Positions 14,003 through 20,933 of a stretch of 23,132 bases of DNA are shown piece after piece. The DNA comes from Thermoleophilia bacterium. Its GTDB lineage: Bacteria > Actinomycetota > Thermoleophilia > Gaiellales > Gaiellaceae. Under the pieces are notes generated by a model, which did not search any database, had not been told where the DNA came from, and was given only the letters and a program-made list of their open reading frames with translations. A program made the position numbers and the translations under genes. Numbering within the stretch: position 1 is the stretch's first letter; each line of letters starts with the position of its first letter. The stretch spans positions 1 to 23,132 of the forward strand of contig JAICYG010000020.1 in the NCBI GenBank assembly GCA_025934335.1. Reading direction: 5' to 3'.

Positions 14003-15004
14003 TCAGACGGTCTCGGCCGGCTCGACCCGCTGCGCCTCGCGCGGCGCGGCCGCCTGAGCGCGGCGCGGACGCCGCTGCAGGCGCTCGGCGGCGAAGTACG
14101 AGCCGATCACGACCACCGCCGCGAGCGCCTGGGCGCCGAGCGTCTCCCACGTCGGCACGACCTCGAACCAGCGGGCCCACCAGTCGGGGAAGCGCACGCC
14201 GAGCGGCGTCGTCGTCAGCCAGCCGACGTCCTGCATCGTGCGGGCGCTGCCGCCGACCATGACGACGAGGACGACCCCGAGCAGCACGCCGGTGACGACG
14301 AGCATCCGCTTGTACGGAAGCTTCTGCTGCAGGAAGAACGTCGCGGCGCCGACTGCGACCGTGCCGGCAAGGCCGATGCCGACGCCCTCGAGCACCGTCC
14401 CGGTCCCCGCCTGCAGCTGCAGGTTCTGGAGGAAGAGCACGACCTCGAAGCCCTCGCGGTAGACGCTCGAGAAGCCGAGCGCGACGAGCCCGAGCACCTG
14501 ACCGCCGACGAAGCCGCCCGCGAGCACGCGGCGCCGCTGCGCATTCCGCTTCCCGATCCACTTCGTCCAGTAGACCTTGTGGAAGAACCAGTTCATGACG
14601 ACGAGCAGCACGGCGATCGCGATCAGCCCGGTCACCGCCTGCGTCTGATCCGCGTAGCGGCTGAACTGCGCGAGGATCGCCTGCGCGAGGAACCAGGTCG
14701 CGACGGTCGCCCCGAACGCGACGCCGGCGCCGAGGGCCACGGGGCGGCGCAGGCCGCGCAGCGACGCCGTCACCGCTGCGAAGATGAGAACCGCCTCGAG
14801 CCCTTCGCGGAAGACGATGATCGCGCTGTTCGCGACGACGACGCCGTGGGAGGTGTTCGTCGCGGCGGTCGGGTCGGCCGGGCCCTGAGCCGCGTAGATC
14901 AGGCCGCCGACGAGCGTGGCGACGATCGCGCCGGCAAAGATCCAGAGGCCGTACGCCTGGAAGAAGCGGCGCCGCTTGACCTCCTCGCAGAAGACCTCGT
15001 CCAC
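14003..15004 (-). CDS. FTR1-family high-affinity iron permease
   Basis: The 333-aa polytopic membrane protein has the two hallmark iron-binding motifs REGLE (66-70) and REGFE (183-187) in membrane helices, plus about seven hydrophobic segments. FTR1 permeases import iron, often with a ferroxidase or periplasmic partner. No EfeO/EfeB is nearby, although a multicopper protein is the next gene. Residues 11-40 form an extra N-terminal helix before the core. GTG 15004 is supported by a -10-like TAGGGT 7 nt upstream (15012-15017), pointing to its own leaderless promoter. An IdeR/DtxR-like palindrome lies at 15026-15043. Confidence 0.92.
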   Translation of the reverse strand: MDEVFCEEVKRRRFFQAYGLWIFAGAIVATLVGGLIYAAQGPADPTAATNTSHGVVVANSAIIVFREGLEAVLIFAAVTASLRGLRRPVALGAGVAFGATVATWFLAQAILAQFSRYADQTQAVTGLIAIAVLLVVMNWFFHKVYWTKWIGKRNAQRRRVLAGGFVGGQVLGLVALGFSSVYREGFEVVLFLQNLQLQAGTGTVLEGVGIGLAGTVAVGAATFFLQQKLPYKRMLVVTGVLLGVVLVVMVGGSARTMQDVGWLTTTPLGVRFPDWWARWFEVVPTWETLGAQALAAVVVIGSYFAAERLQRRPRRAQAAAPREAQRVEPAETV

Positions 15005-15011
15005 GGCGGCG

Positions 15012-15043
15012 ACCCTAGCAAACCTTGTAAGGGCAGCCTTACA
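15012..15043 (-). promoter_or_regulatory. FTR1 promoter with IdeR/DtxR-like palindrome
   Basis: The -10-like TAGGGT (15012-15017, minus) sits 7 nt before GTG 15004. Upstream, TGTAAGG (15026-15032) and CCTTACA (15037-15043) are perfect inverted copies around GCAG, covering the -35 zone and the sco stop codon. The centre AGCCT and flanking GG/AC agree in part with the iron-box consensus of IdeR. Iron repression of the iron permease is the simplest reading. Confidence 0.5.
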
Positions 15044-15656
15044 CCTTCGCGAGCATGCGCAGGTCCCGGGTCAGGAGGCCGGGGACGAACGGGCTGAGGA
15101 AGCCCGCCCGTTCGTCGCCGTCCCGGTCGAGGACGTAGAACGCGTCGCTGTGCAGGATGTCGGTCTTCGTCACCCGCACCTCGATCCGGTAGGCCTGCCA
15201 GACCGGCGCGAGCTCCGCGCGCGTCCCGAGCAACCACTCGAAACCCGGCGGCAGCCGCCACTTCCGGGCCGCCGCGGCGACCGTGCGAGGCGTGTCAGCG
15301 ACGTCAACGCTGACGATCACGAGCTGCGGCCGGGCGCGCTCGGGGAGGGGACGCATCGCCGCTGCGAGCTGCGCCGCCTGCAGCGGGCACTCCGACGTGC
15401 ACAGGGAGTCCATGAACGCGACCACCACGCTTCGGCCGCGGAAGGAGGCGAGCGAGACGCTCCGGCCGTGCTGGTCGCGGAGCCGGAAGAGCGGCGCCGG
15501 CGCCGCGCGCGGCTTCCACGTCGCCTGCCCGTAGAACGCCGGCAGCGCCGGCTTCGCCTGCGCGCCGGACGCCGCGAACGTGTTGTGCAGGACGATGCCG
15601 ACCGCGATGCCGACGACCGCGGCAGAACCGATCGCGAACAGGTGCAGCCGGCGCAC
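15039..15656 (-). CDS. SCO1/SenC-family copper chaperone for cytochrome oxidase
   Basis: The 205-aa protein has an N-terminal membrane anchor (about 5-28) and an external thioredoxin-like domain. Copper ligands of the family are present: Cys86 and Cys90 in SLCTSEC (CxxxC) and His169 in ILHSDAFYVLD. Sco proteins deliver copper to the CuA site of COX2, or reduce its cysteines. This fits the operon with COX2 and CtaG. The start is GTG 15656, 6 bp after the stop of the 37-aa gene. Its stop falls inside the FTR1 operator. Confidence 0.92.
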   Translation of the reverse strand: MRRLHLFAIGSAAVVGIAVGIVLHNTFAASGAQAKPALPAFYGQATWKPRAAPAPLFRLRDQHGRSVSLASFRGRSVVVAFMDSLCTSECPLQAAQLAAAMRPLPERARPQLVIVSVDVADTPRTVAAAARKWRLPPGFEWLLGTRAELAPVWQAYRIEVRVTKTDILHSDAFYVLDRDGDERAGFLSPFVPGLLTRDLRMLAKV

Positions 15657-15662
15657 CCGGCT

Positions 15663-15776
15663 CTAGACCTCGTGCCGACGGCGTGCCGTCACCGCCCACC
15701 AGACGCCGACGAGGACGAGCAGCCCCAGGGGCAGGAAGAGCGTCAGGAGCGACGCGGTCAGGAACGAAGCGAGCAT
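15663..15776 (-). CDS. 37-aa single-helix membrane protein in the oxidase operon
   Basis: ATG 15776 shares one base with the ctaG stop (TGATG) and has GGGAG 5 nt upstream, so translation is well supported. Residues 3-28 are one membrane helix (LASFLTASLLTLFLPLG, then VLVGVWW), followed by a basic RRRHEV tail. It might be a minor oxidase subunit, as CcoQ or subunit IV are in other oxidases, or an assembly helper. No family is recognised. Confidence 0.7.
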   Translation of the reverse strand: MLASFLTASLLTLFLPLGLLVLVGVWWAVTARRRHEV

Positions 15777-16552
15777 CACGTCTCCCTCGGTCGAAGGTCG
15801 GGGACGGCCGCCCGCTGCGGCCCGGGCCCGAAAGCGCGGTAGGCAGCGACGAGGACGGCCACCGTCAGCGGTATCGACGCCGGCACCCACATGATCCCCG
15901 CTGCGAGCTGCTGGTCGGCGAGCGCGGACAGGCCGCCCGGCCGGTGCGCGAGCGCGGCGTAGTGCGCGTACAGCGGGTGCGGCGCGAGGGCGAGCACGAG
16001 CGCGAGCCCCCAGCCCGCCAGGATGGCGCCCACGCCGTACGCCGCCCGCTGCCCGTCCGAGAGCCGCGGGCGCCGCGAGGCGGGAACGAGGTGCGCCCAG
16101 AAGAGCAGGCCCGTGACGAGAAACAGGACGTGCTCGATCACGTGAACCGTCTCGTTCCGCAGCGTCAGGTCGTACAGCGCCGGCAGATGCCACGCGAGCA
16201 GCACGCCGTTGAAGAGCGCGAACGCGGGGAGCGGCGACCCGACCGGCCGGCACGCGAGCAGGACGCGGGCGATTCTCCGGCGCGCCCGCAGCGGCAGCCC
16301 GCGGAGCGAGCGCGGCCACGGCCGTCCGAGCAGCAGCAGCGGCGGTGCGACCATCGTCAGGATCACGTGCTGGACCATGTGCGCCCAGAAGAGGCTGTCG
16401 GCGTACTCGTCGAGGGTATCGAGTGCGACGACCAGCGACAGCAGCCCCGCGAGGAACGCAGCGTCATGGCGCAACGGCTCGTGCGGCCGCCGGCCGAGCA
16501 CGTACAGCGTCACGCCGAGCAGGAGCGGTGCGAGCGGCCAGCCGACCCGCAT
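15776..16552 (-). CDS. ctaG: Cytochrome c oxidase assembly protein CtaG (Caa3_CtaG family)
   Basis: The 258-aa protein has about seven membrane helices. Family signatures are FWAHMVQHVILTMVAPPLLL near 55-75, ETVHVIEHVLFLVTGLLFW near 133-151, and ADQQLAAGIMWVP near 211. Conserved His pairs in the first two suit metal handling. CtaG of this type is required for caa3/aa3 oxidase assembly, probably copper insertion into CuB. ATG 16552 starts 1 bp after the COX3 stop and the gene ends in a TGATG overlap, so it is tightly coupled to both neighbours. Confidence 0.92.
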   Translation of the reverse strand: MRVGWPLAPLLLGVTLYVLGRRPHEPLRHDAAFLAGLLSLVVALDTLDEYADSLFWAHMVQHVILTMVAPPLLLLGRPWPRSLRGLPLRARRRIARVLLACRPVGSPLPAFALFNGVLLAWHLPALYDLTLRNETVHVIEHVLFLVTGLLFWAHLVPASRRPRLSDGQRAAYGVGAILAGWGLALVLALAPHPLYAHYAALAHRPGGLSALADQQLAAGIMWVPASIPLTVAVLVAAYRAFGPGPQRAAVPDLRPRET

Positions 16553-16553
16553 C

Positions 16554-17240
16554 TCAGGCGAGGTACAGGACGACCCAGGTGACGACGCCGATCACGGCCA
16601 TCGTCGTCCACGTGAAGGTGAGCGCAGCCAGCTCTGCCGTGTTGAGGTGAACGGCGTTCCTGATGTCGGGCGCTTCCCGGTAGTCGTCGCCCGACGCGTC
16701 GCCGGGTTCGACCTCCGCCCTGCCGAACGGCTCGTCGCGGTACCGGAACGAGAGCGCGAGGCACGTCTCGAGCCAGTAGAGCGACCCGACGACGAAGATC
16801 GTGTAGAGCCCCGTCCAGCCGAGGTACACGGAGGCGTAGCCGCCGTCCGTGGGCCCGAAGCCGAGCGTCGACCAGGCGACGACCTGCGCGACGACCGCGA
16901 CGAGGGCGAGCGCGAGCGCGCCGACCCCCTTCAGCCGCCAGAGCCCGCGCCGCTCCGACCTCTGGTCGACCGCCCCCCACGACAGCAACACGGCGCTGGC
17001 CGCGAGGCACACGGCGACGACCGCGCCCCACGCCTGCGGCGGGCTCACGCCCTTCGGCTGGAAGAGGCCGTGCTGGTTCAGCGACCTGAGGTAGAAGTAG
17101 GCGAACAGGAAGGCGAAGAAGAAGAACACGAGCGAGCTCGCCCACAGGCGCGAGCCGATCAGGAGGTTGCGCTCGAGCAGCGCCGGCGGCTCCTCCTCGA
17201 CGACGCCGTAGTCGGTCGCGGGGTGCGCGAACTCGGTCAC
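16554..17240 (-). CDS. ctaE: Cytochrome c oxidase subunit III
   Basis: The 228-aa protein has five or so membrane helices: LWASSLVFFFFAFLFAYFYLR, AVVAVCLAASAVLLSWG, ALALALVAVVAQVVAW, YTIFVVGSLYWLETCLAL and LTFTWTTMAVIGVVTWVVLY. This five-helix form lacks the first two helices of seven-helix COX3, as is common in Gram-positive bacteria. COX3 stabilises the catalytic subunit. The start is GTG 17240, overlapping the COX1 stop (GTGA). An open frame running upstream through COX1 is a shadow. Confidence 0.9.
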   Translation of the reverse strand: MTEFAHPATDYGVVEEEPPALLERNLLIGSRLWASSLVFFFFAFLFAYFYLRSLNQHGLFQPKGVSPPQAWGAVVAVCLAASAVLLSWGAVDQRSERRGLWRLKGVGALALALVAVVAQVVAWSTLGFGPTDGGYASVYLGWTGLYTIFVVGSLYWLETCLALSFRYRDEPFGRAEVEPGDASGDDYREAPDIRNAVHLNTAELAALTFTWTTMAVIGVVTWVVLYLA

Positions 17241-19108
17241 GGCGTGGGCCTCGCCGGGCTGACCGCGGGGCGCGTGCCGTCGAACCCGGCCTCCTCGATC
17301 CCGCCGTACGGGTACGGGTCGGGGCCGAACGTCGGGATCCGGTCGAAGTCGTGCACGGGCACCGGCGACGGAAGCTGGAACTCGATCGACTTCGAGCCCC
17401 ACGGGTTCGCGCCCGCGGGTACGCGCGCGAAGACCTGCGACCAGACCAGGTTGGCGACGAAGACGAGCATCGACGCGCCGAGCACGAAGGCAGACACGGA
17501 GACCCACTCGTTCGCTCCCTGCAGGTACCCCGCGTACGTCACCACGCGGCGCGGCATGCCGAGGAAGCCGATCACGAGCAGCGGCCCGAACGTCGAGTTG
17601 AACGCCAGGAACATCACCCAGAAATGCAGCTTGCCCAGGCGCTCGTCGAGCTCGAAGCCCGTCATCTTCGGCAGCCAGTAGTACACGGCGCCGAAGAACG
17701 CGAAGACGAGGCCGCCCATGATCGTGTAGTGGAAGTGGGCCATCGAGAAGAAGCTGCCGTGCGTCGTCACGTCACTCGGCACGTCCGAGAGGAAGACGCC
17801 CGAGAGGCCGCCGATCAGGAAGTTGAAGACCCAGGCGAGCGCGAACAGCATCGGCACCGTCAGCCGGATGCGCCCTGCCCAGAGCGTCCCGAGGGCACAG
17901 ACGAAGATGAAGCCCGTCGGCAGCGAGATCAGCTCGGTCGAGAGCATGTAGAACGGCCTCAGGTCGGCGTTGATGCCGCTCACGAACAGGTGGTGCTGCC
18001 ACACGAGGAAGCTGAGGAGCGTGATGCCGAGCAGCCCCGTCACGGCCAGGCGGTAGCCCCAGAGCGGCTTGCGCGAGAAGACCGGCAGCAGCTCGAGCAC
18101 GATCCCCATGCCGGGTAGGGCGAGGATGTAGACCTCCGGGTGGCCGAAGATCCAGAAGAGGTTCTCGTAGAGGTACGGGCTGCCGCCCGCCTGGTCGTTG
18201 AAGAAGCCCGTCTGCGCCGTACGGTCGAGCGCGAGCATGAAGAGCGTCGAGATCAGGACCGGGGCGGCGAGCAGCATGAGCACGGAGGTGGAAACCGTCC
18301 CCCAGACGAAGATCGGGAGGCGGCCCCACGCAAGGCCGGGGGCGCGCATCGTGATCACGGTCGCCAGCATGTTCAGGCCGAGCAGCGTCATCGAGAGCCC
18401 GACCAGGGCGAAGAAGGCGATGTACGCGTCCATGCCCATGTTCGCCTGCACGGAGAGCGGCGCGTAGCCGGTCCAGCCCGTGGGGAAGCCCCCGAACGCG
18501 AGCGCCGTCATCAGGATCGTGCCGGCCGCCATCAGCAGCCAGAACGTCAGCGCCTCGATGCGCGGGAACGCCATCCGCCGGGCGCCGATCATCAACGGCA
18601 CGAAGTAGTTGGCGAACGGGCCGAGGATCCCGCTCGTCATCATCCCCATCATCATCGTCCCGTGCAGGCCGACGAGCGTCAGGTAGTTGTTGCCGTTCCA
18701 CGCGAGGTGCGTCGGCCGCAGCAGCTCGAAGCGGATCAGCATCGCGTTGAGGCCGCCGATGAAGATGAACGCGCCGATCCCGATCAGGTACTGGATGCCG
18801 ACGACCTTGTGGTCGGTGCACAGGCCGAAGTAGCGGCCGATCCCCTCCGTCTCCTTCTCGCGGAGCGACGGCGGCTTGCCGAGCATCCGCTGGACGGGAT
18901 AGTTGGCGAAGCCGAGCCCGACCAGGAAGCCGACGACGCCGGTGAAGTAGGCGACGAACAGCGCGATGTCGTTCTGGCCGGTGTCGTCGAAGTAGTCCAG
19001 GCTGGGCGCCTTGACGAGATGCCCGAGCCACCAGCCGACGTAGAAGCCGACGATCCCGAGGACGACGCCTGTCAGGAGATTGAACTCGACCAGGCGGCGG
19101 CGTCTCAT
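17237..19108 (-). CDS. ctaD: Cytochrome c oxidase subunit I, unusual variant
   Basis: The 623-aa heme-copper oxidase catalytic subunit keeps all metal ligands: heme a His149 and His460, CuB His323 and His372-373, heme a3 His458. The cross-link Tyr327 and Glu325 in GHPEVY are present, so it looks like an A-type oxygen reductase. Three features are odd. The D-channel Asp of IGAPDMAFPR is Arg (IGARRMAFPR, 175-184), and the following NN is EA. The K-channel Lys of PTGxK is Ile (PTGFI, 397-401). The Asp after the H of HDTYF is Gly (THGSFF). A 95-residue N-terminal extension with two membrane helices precedes the usual DHKVVGIQYL start. ATG 19108 overlaps the COX2 stop (ATGA). Confidence 0.93.
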   Translation of the reverse strand: MRRRRLVEFNLLTGVVLGIVGFYVGWWLGHLVKAPSLDYFDDTGQNDIALFVAYFTGVVGFLVGLGFANYPVQRMLGKPPSLREKETEGIGRYFGLCTDHKVVGIQYLIGIGAFIFIGGLNAMLIRFELLRPTHLAWNGNNYLTLVGLHGTMMMGMMTSGILGPFANYFVPLMIGARRMAFPRIEALTFWLLMAAGTILMTALAFGGFPTGWTGYAPLSVQANMGMDAYIAFFALVGLSMTLLGLNMLATVITMRAPGLAWGRLPIFVWGTVSTSVLMLLAAPVLISTLFMLALDRTAQTGFFNDQAGGSPYLYENLFWIFGHPEVYILALPGMGIVLELLPVFSRKPLWGYRLAVTGLLGITLLSFLVWQHHLFVSGINADLRPFYMLSTELISLPTGFIFVCALGTLWAGRIRLTVPMLFALAWVFNFLIGGLSGVFLSDVPSDVTTHGSFFSMAHFHYTIMGGLVFAFFGAVYYWLPKMTGFELDERLGKLHFWVMFLAFNSTFGPLLVIGFLGMPRRVVTYAGYLQGANEWVSVSAFVLGASMLVFVANLVWSQVFARVPAGANPWGSKSIEFQLPSPVPVHDFDRIPTFGPDPYPYGGIEEAGFDGTRPAVSPARPTP

Positions 19109-19941
19109 CCTGCGCGGAAGGTCGGGTCGGGGTTGTAGCTCGACGAGTACTTCGGCAGGTACTTCATGACGGGCGCGAACTGGCGCTTGCGCGCCGCGAT
19201 CCACGACGCGAAATCGGCGTCGCTGACGACGTGCCCGGTGTCGGACATGTACCCGTGCCAGAGCCCGCAGAGCTCGGCACAGCGAACGTGGAACGTCGAG
19301 ATCTTCTTCGTCTCGACGTACGCGATGTTGTCGACGCCGGGATTCGCGTCGGCCTTCACGCCGAGCTCGTACGCCCAGAACGAGTGGATCGCGTCGAGTG
19401 ACGTGACGTGGAACGCGATCTTCCGGCCGACGGGAAGCACGAGCGTCGCCGTCTCGACGCCGCCGTAGGTCGGGTAGCGGTAGGTGAACTCCCACTGCTG
19501 GCCGATCACCTGCACGGGCAGCGGGGCCCCACCGGGCTTCGTGACGGGATTGGGCCCGGCGCCGCCGCCGGCACCGTTGTCGGCGAGCAGCTCCGTGGTG
19601 CCGAAGATCGCGAGGAAGAGCACCGCGGCCGTCGTGGAAGCGAGCCATGCGACCTGCGACCGGAAGTGCCCTCGCAGCGGCGCGCCGTCGAGACCCTCCT
19701 CCCCCGGCTTCGCGCGGAACGCGGTGAGCGCGTAGCCGAGGTAGACGAGGATGAAGACGGTGAACGGCGTCATGACGACGAGCAGGACGGTGTTGTCTGT
19801 CACCTGGCTCGTCGCGACGGGCGTCCCCTTCCCGGGTGGCATGTTCGGGCCGAGCACGAAGACGACGAGCGGGAGGACGATCGCCGTGCCGATCGTCGTC
19901 AGCGCCGCGATGCGCCAGCCGTGACCGCGCCTAGACCACAT
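19105..19941 (-). CDS. ctaC: Cytochrome c oxidase subunit II with CuA site
   Basis: The 278-aa protein has an N-terminal membrane segment (11-31), two more helices (52-72 and 97-114) and an external cupredoxin domain. The CuA ligands are complete: His186 (HSFWAYELG), Cys221, Glu223, Cys225, His229 and Met232 (CAELCGLWHGYM). There is no fused cytochrome c domain, so it is not caa3-type COX2 and needs a separate electron donor. ATG 19941 lies inside the end of the preceding gene (11-bp overlap), and the stop overlaps COX1 (ATGA). Confidence 0.95.
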   Translation of the reverse strand: MWSRRGHGWRIAALTTIGTAIVLPLVVFVLGPNMPPGKGTPVATSQVTDNTVLLVVMTPFTVFILVYLGYALTAFRAKPGEEGLDGAPLRGHFRSQVAWLASTTAAVLFLAIFGTTELLADNGAGGGAGPNPVTKPGGAPLPVQVIGQQWEFTYRYPTYGGVETATLVLPVGRKIAFHVTSLDAIHSFWAYELGVKADANPGVDNIAYVETKKISTFHVRCAELCGLWHGYMSDTGHVVSDADFASWIAARKRQFAPVMKYLPKYSSSYNPDPTFRAG

Positions 19942-20590
19942 CGACGTACCCGTCCATGTAGCCGACGGTCTGCATCGGCCCTCCGAAGCCGTAGACGAAC
20001 CCGGCGGCGCACGGCACGAAGCACTGCCAGCGGTAGTGGCCGGCCTTCCCCGTCCGGAACGTGAAGGTGATCGTCTCGTGCGCCGTCTCCATCGGGCACG
20101 GCGCGTCGTCGCACTGATGGGGCGCGTCGTCGGCGACGCCCATGACCGGGACGATCACGCCGAGGCCCGGGATCGCGAAGGTGTGCGACGCGTCGTCCGG
20201 GTCGATCACCGCCGTGGGCTTGCCGTTGATCGCGAACCTGCCGCCGACGAGCCCGCGCGCCTGCCCGAGGAAGGGGTTCCGGAGGCCGCTCTTCCCGTCG
20301 AAGTTGTAGATCGTGACGTGCACCAGCGTGTTCGCGGGCAGCGTCCAGACCGTGCTGCGATGCCAGGTGCCGTGCTCCCTGACGAGGTAGGAGACCCAGT
20401 TCTCGTTCGGCGCGAGCTTCCCGACCGCGGCGACGGTCTGCAGCGTCAGGTTCACGCTCCGTCCCTCTGCCGCCTGAGCAGCGGGCGGCGTGTAGGGCGC
20501 CGGGCCCGTGGCGAGCAGCGTGACGTAGAGGCCGATCAGCACCCCGGCCACCGCCACGCCCGTCGCGAGGATCGCAACCTTCGTCCGCAC
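19931..20590 (-). CDS. Membrane-anchored CuA-like cupredoxin, first gene of the oxidase operon
   Basis: About 219 aa from GTG 20590 (or 228 from GTG 20617). One N-terminal membrane helix (4-28) is followed by a cupredoxin-like domain: HVTIYNFDG, then SHTFAIPGLGV (His136), which aligns with the HSFWAYELG strand of COX2. Near the end, YRWQCFVPC gives Cys190 and Cys194, the C-x3-C of a CuA loop. The His and Met that should follow (C-x3-H-x2-M) are absent, although Met206 and Met212 lie near. Two more Cys sit at 160 and 165 (HQCDDAPCP). It overlaps COX2 by 11 bp and heads the operon. It may be an extra electron-transfer subunit, a copper carrier or a COX2 relative that lost CuA. I do not recognise a named family. 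Confidence 0.75.
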   Translation of the reverse strand: MRTKVAILATGVAVAGVLIGLYVTLLATGPAPYTPPAAQAAEGRSVNLTLQTVAAVGKLAPNENWVSYLVREHGTWHRSTVWTLPANTLVHVTIYNFDGKSGLRNPFLGQARGLVGGRFAINGKPTAVIDPDDASHTFAIPGLGVIVPVMGVADDAPHQCDDAPCPMETAHETITFTFRTGKAGHYRWQCFVPCAAGFVYGFGGPMQTVGYMDGYVDVV

Positions 20591-20611
20591 CCGGGCCGGG
20601 TATATCGCCCG

Positions 20612-20629
20612 CCGCACCGGGAAGTGCGG
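20612..20629 (-). other. 6-bp hairpin at the start of the oxidase operon
   Basis: CCGCAC (20612-20617) pairs with GTGCGG (20624-20629) around a 6-nt loop. It overlaps GTG 20617 and lies near where a -35 element would fall for a -10-like GATATA at 20601-20606. It is either a protein-binding palindrome or chance GC pairing. Confidence 0.3.
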
Positions 20630-20641
20630 TTTCTTACGAAG

Positions 20642-20674
20642 GTGTCATCTGCGCGTCATCCAGGTGTCATCCGT
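20642..20674 (+). promoter_or_regulatory. Three 11-bp direct repeats, likely response-regulator binding site
   Basis: GTGTCATC (20642), GCGTCATC (20653) and GTGTCATC (20664) recur with exact 11-bp spacing. This is the architecture of PhoB/OmpR-family sites, and TGTCAT is close to the PhoB half-site. The array lies between the divergent oxidase operon and the membrane-protein/two-component genes. It is placed to control both. Confidence 0.6.
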
Positions 20675-20675
20675 C

Positions 20676-20700
20676 GCCTCTCGGGAAGCCCAGAGGCTTC
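20676..20700 (+). other. Two mutually exclusive hairpins upstream of the 56-aa gene
   Basis: GCCTCT (20676-20681) can pair with AGAGGC (20692-20697), or GAAGCC (20685-20690) with GGCTTC (20695-20700). The two stems share bases and cannot coexist. If transcribed, they could form a small switch in the leader. They may be incidental. Confidence 0.3.
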
Positions 20701-20740
20701 TCTTACCCGACGCACAGGAACGACAGAGAGGCTCCCAACC

Positions 20741-20911
20741 ATGACATTGACGACACTCGTGCTCCTGAACGCGACCCTGGGGACGCTCCTCGTGTGGGGG
20801 CTCGTGCAGCTCCTCGCGCACGGCATCGACTCCGACCGGCGGCACCGAAAGGCCAACGCGGCCGAGCTGCGCACGCTGCCGCGCGAGCACCGGGACCGGA
20901 TCGCGGCGTAG
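20741..20911 (+). CDS. 56-aa single-helix membrane protein upstream of the two-component system
   Basis: ATG 20741 opens a 56-codon ORF with GAGAGG about 10 nt upstream. Residues 3-26 form one membrane helix (TLVLLNATLGTLLVWGLVQLL). A charged cytoplasmic tail follows (DSDRRHRKANAAELRTLPREHRDRIAA). It ends 36 bp before the response-regulator gene on the same strand and follows the triple 11-bp repeat. It may be a target or accessory of the two-component system. No family is recognised. Confidence 0.65.
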   Translation: MTLTTLVLLNATLGTLLVWGLVQLLAHGIDSDRRHRKANAAELRTLPREHRDRIAA

Positions 20912-20933
20912 ACCCCGCACCCGGCCGCGTTGT

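Noticed and set aside
17237..19108. COX1 as a NO reductase because the proton-channel residues are missing
   Set aside because: The Tyr of HPEVY and the CuB His set are retained and COX2 has a full CuA site, so oxygen reduction remains the default. NO chemistry is left only as a hypothesis.
17237..19648. Apparent 803-aa COX2-COX1 fusion
   Set aside because: The first 180 residues are the COX2 region read out of frame. COX2 and COX1 have proper stop and start codons overlapping as ATGA.
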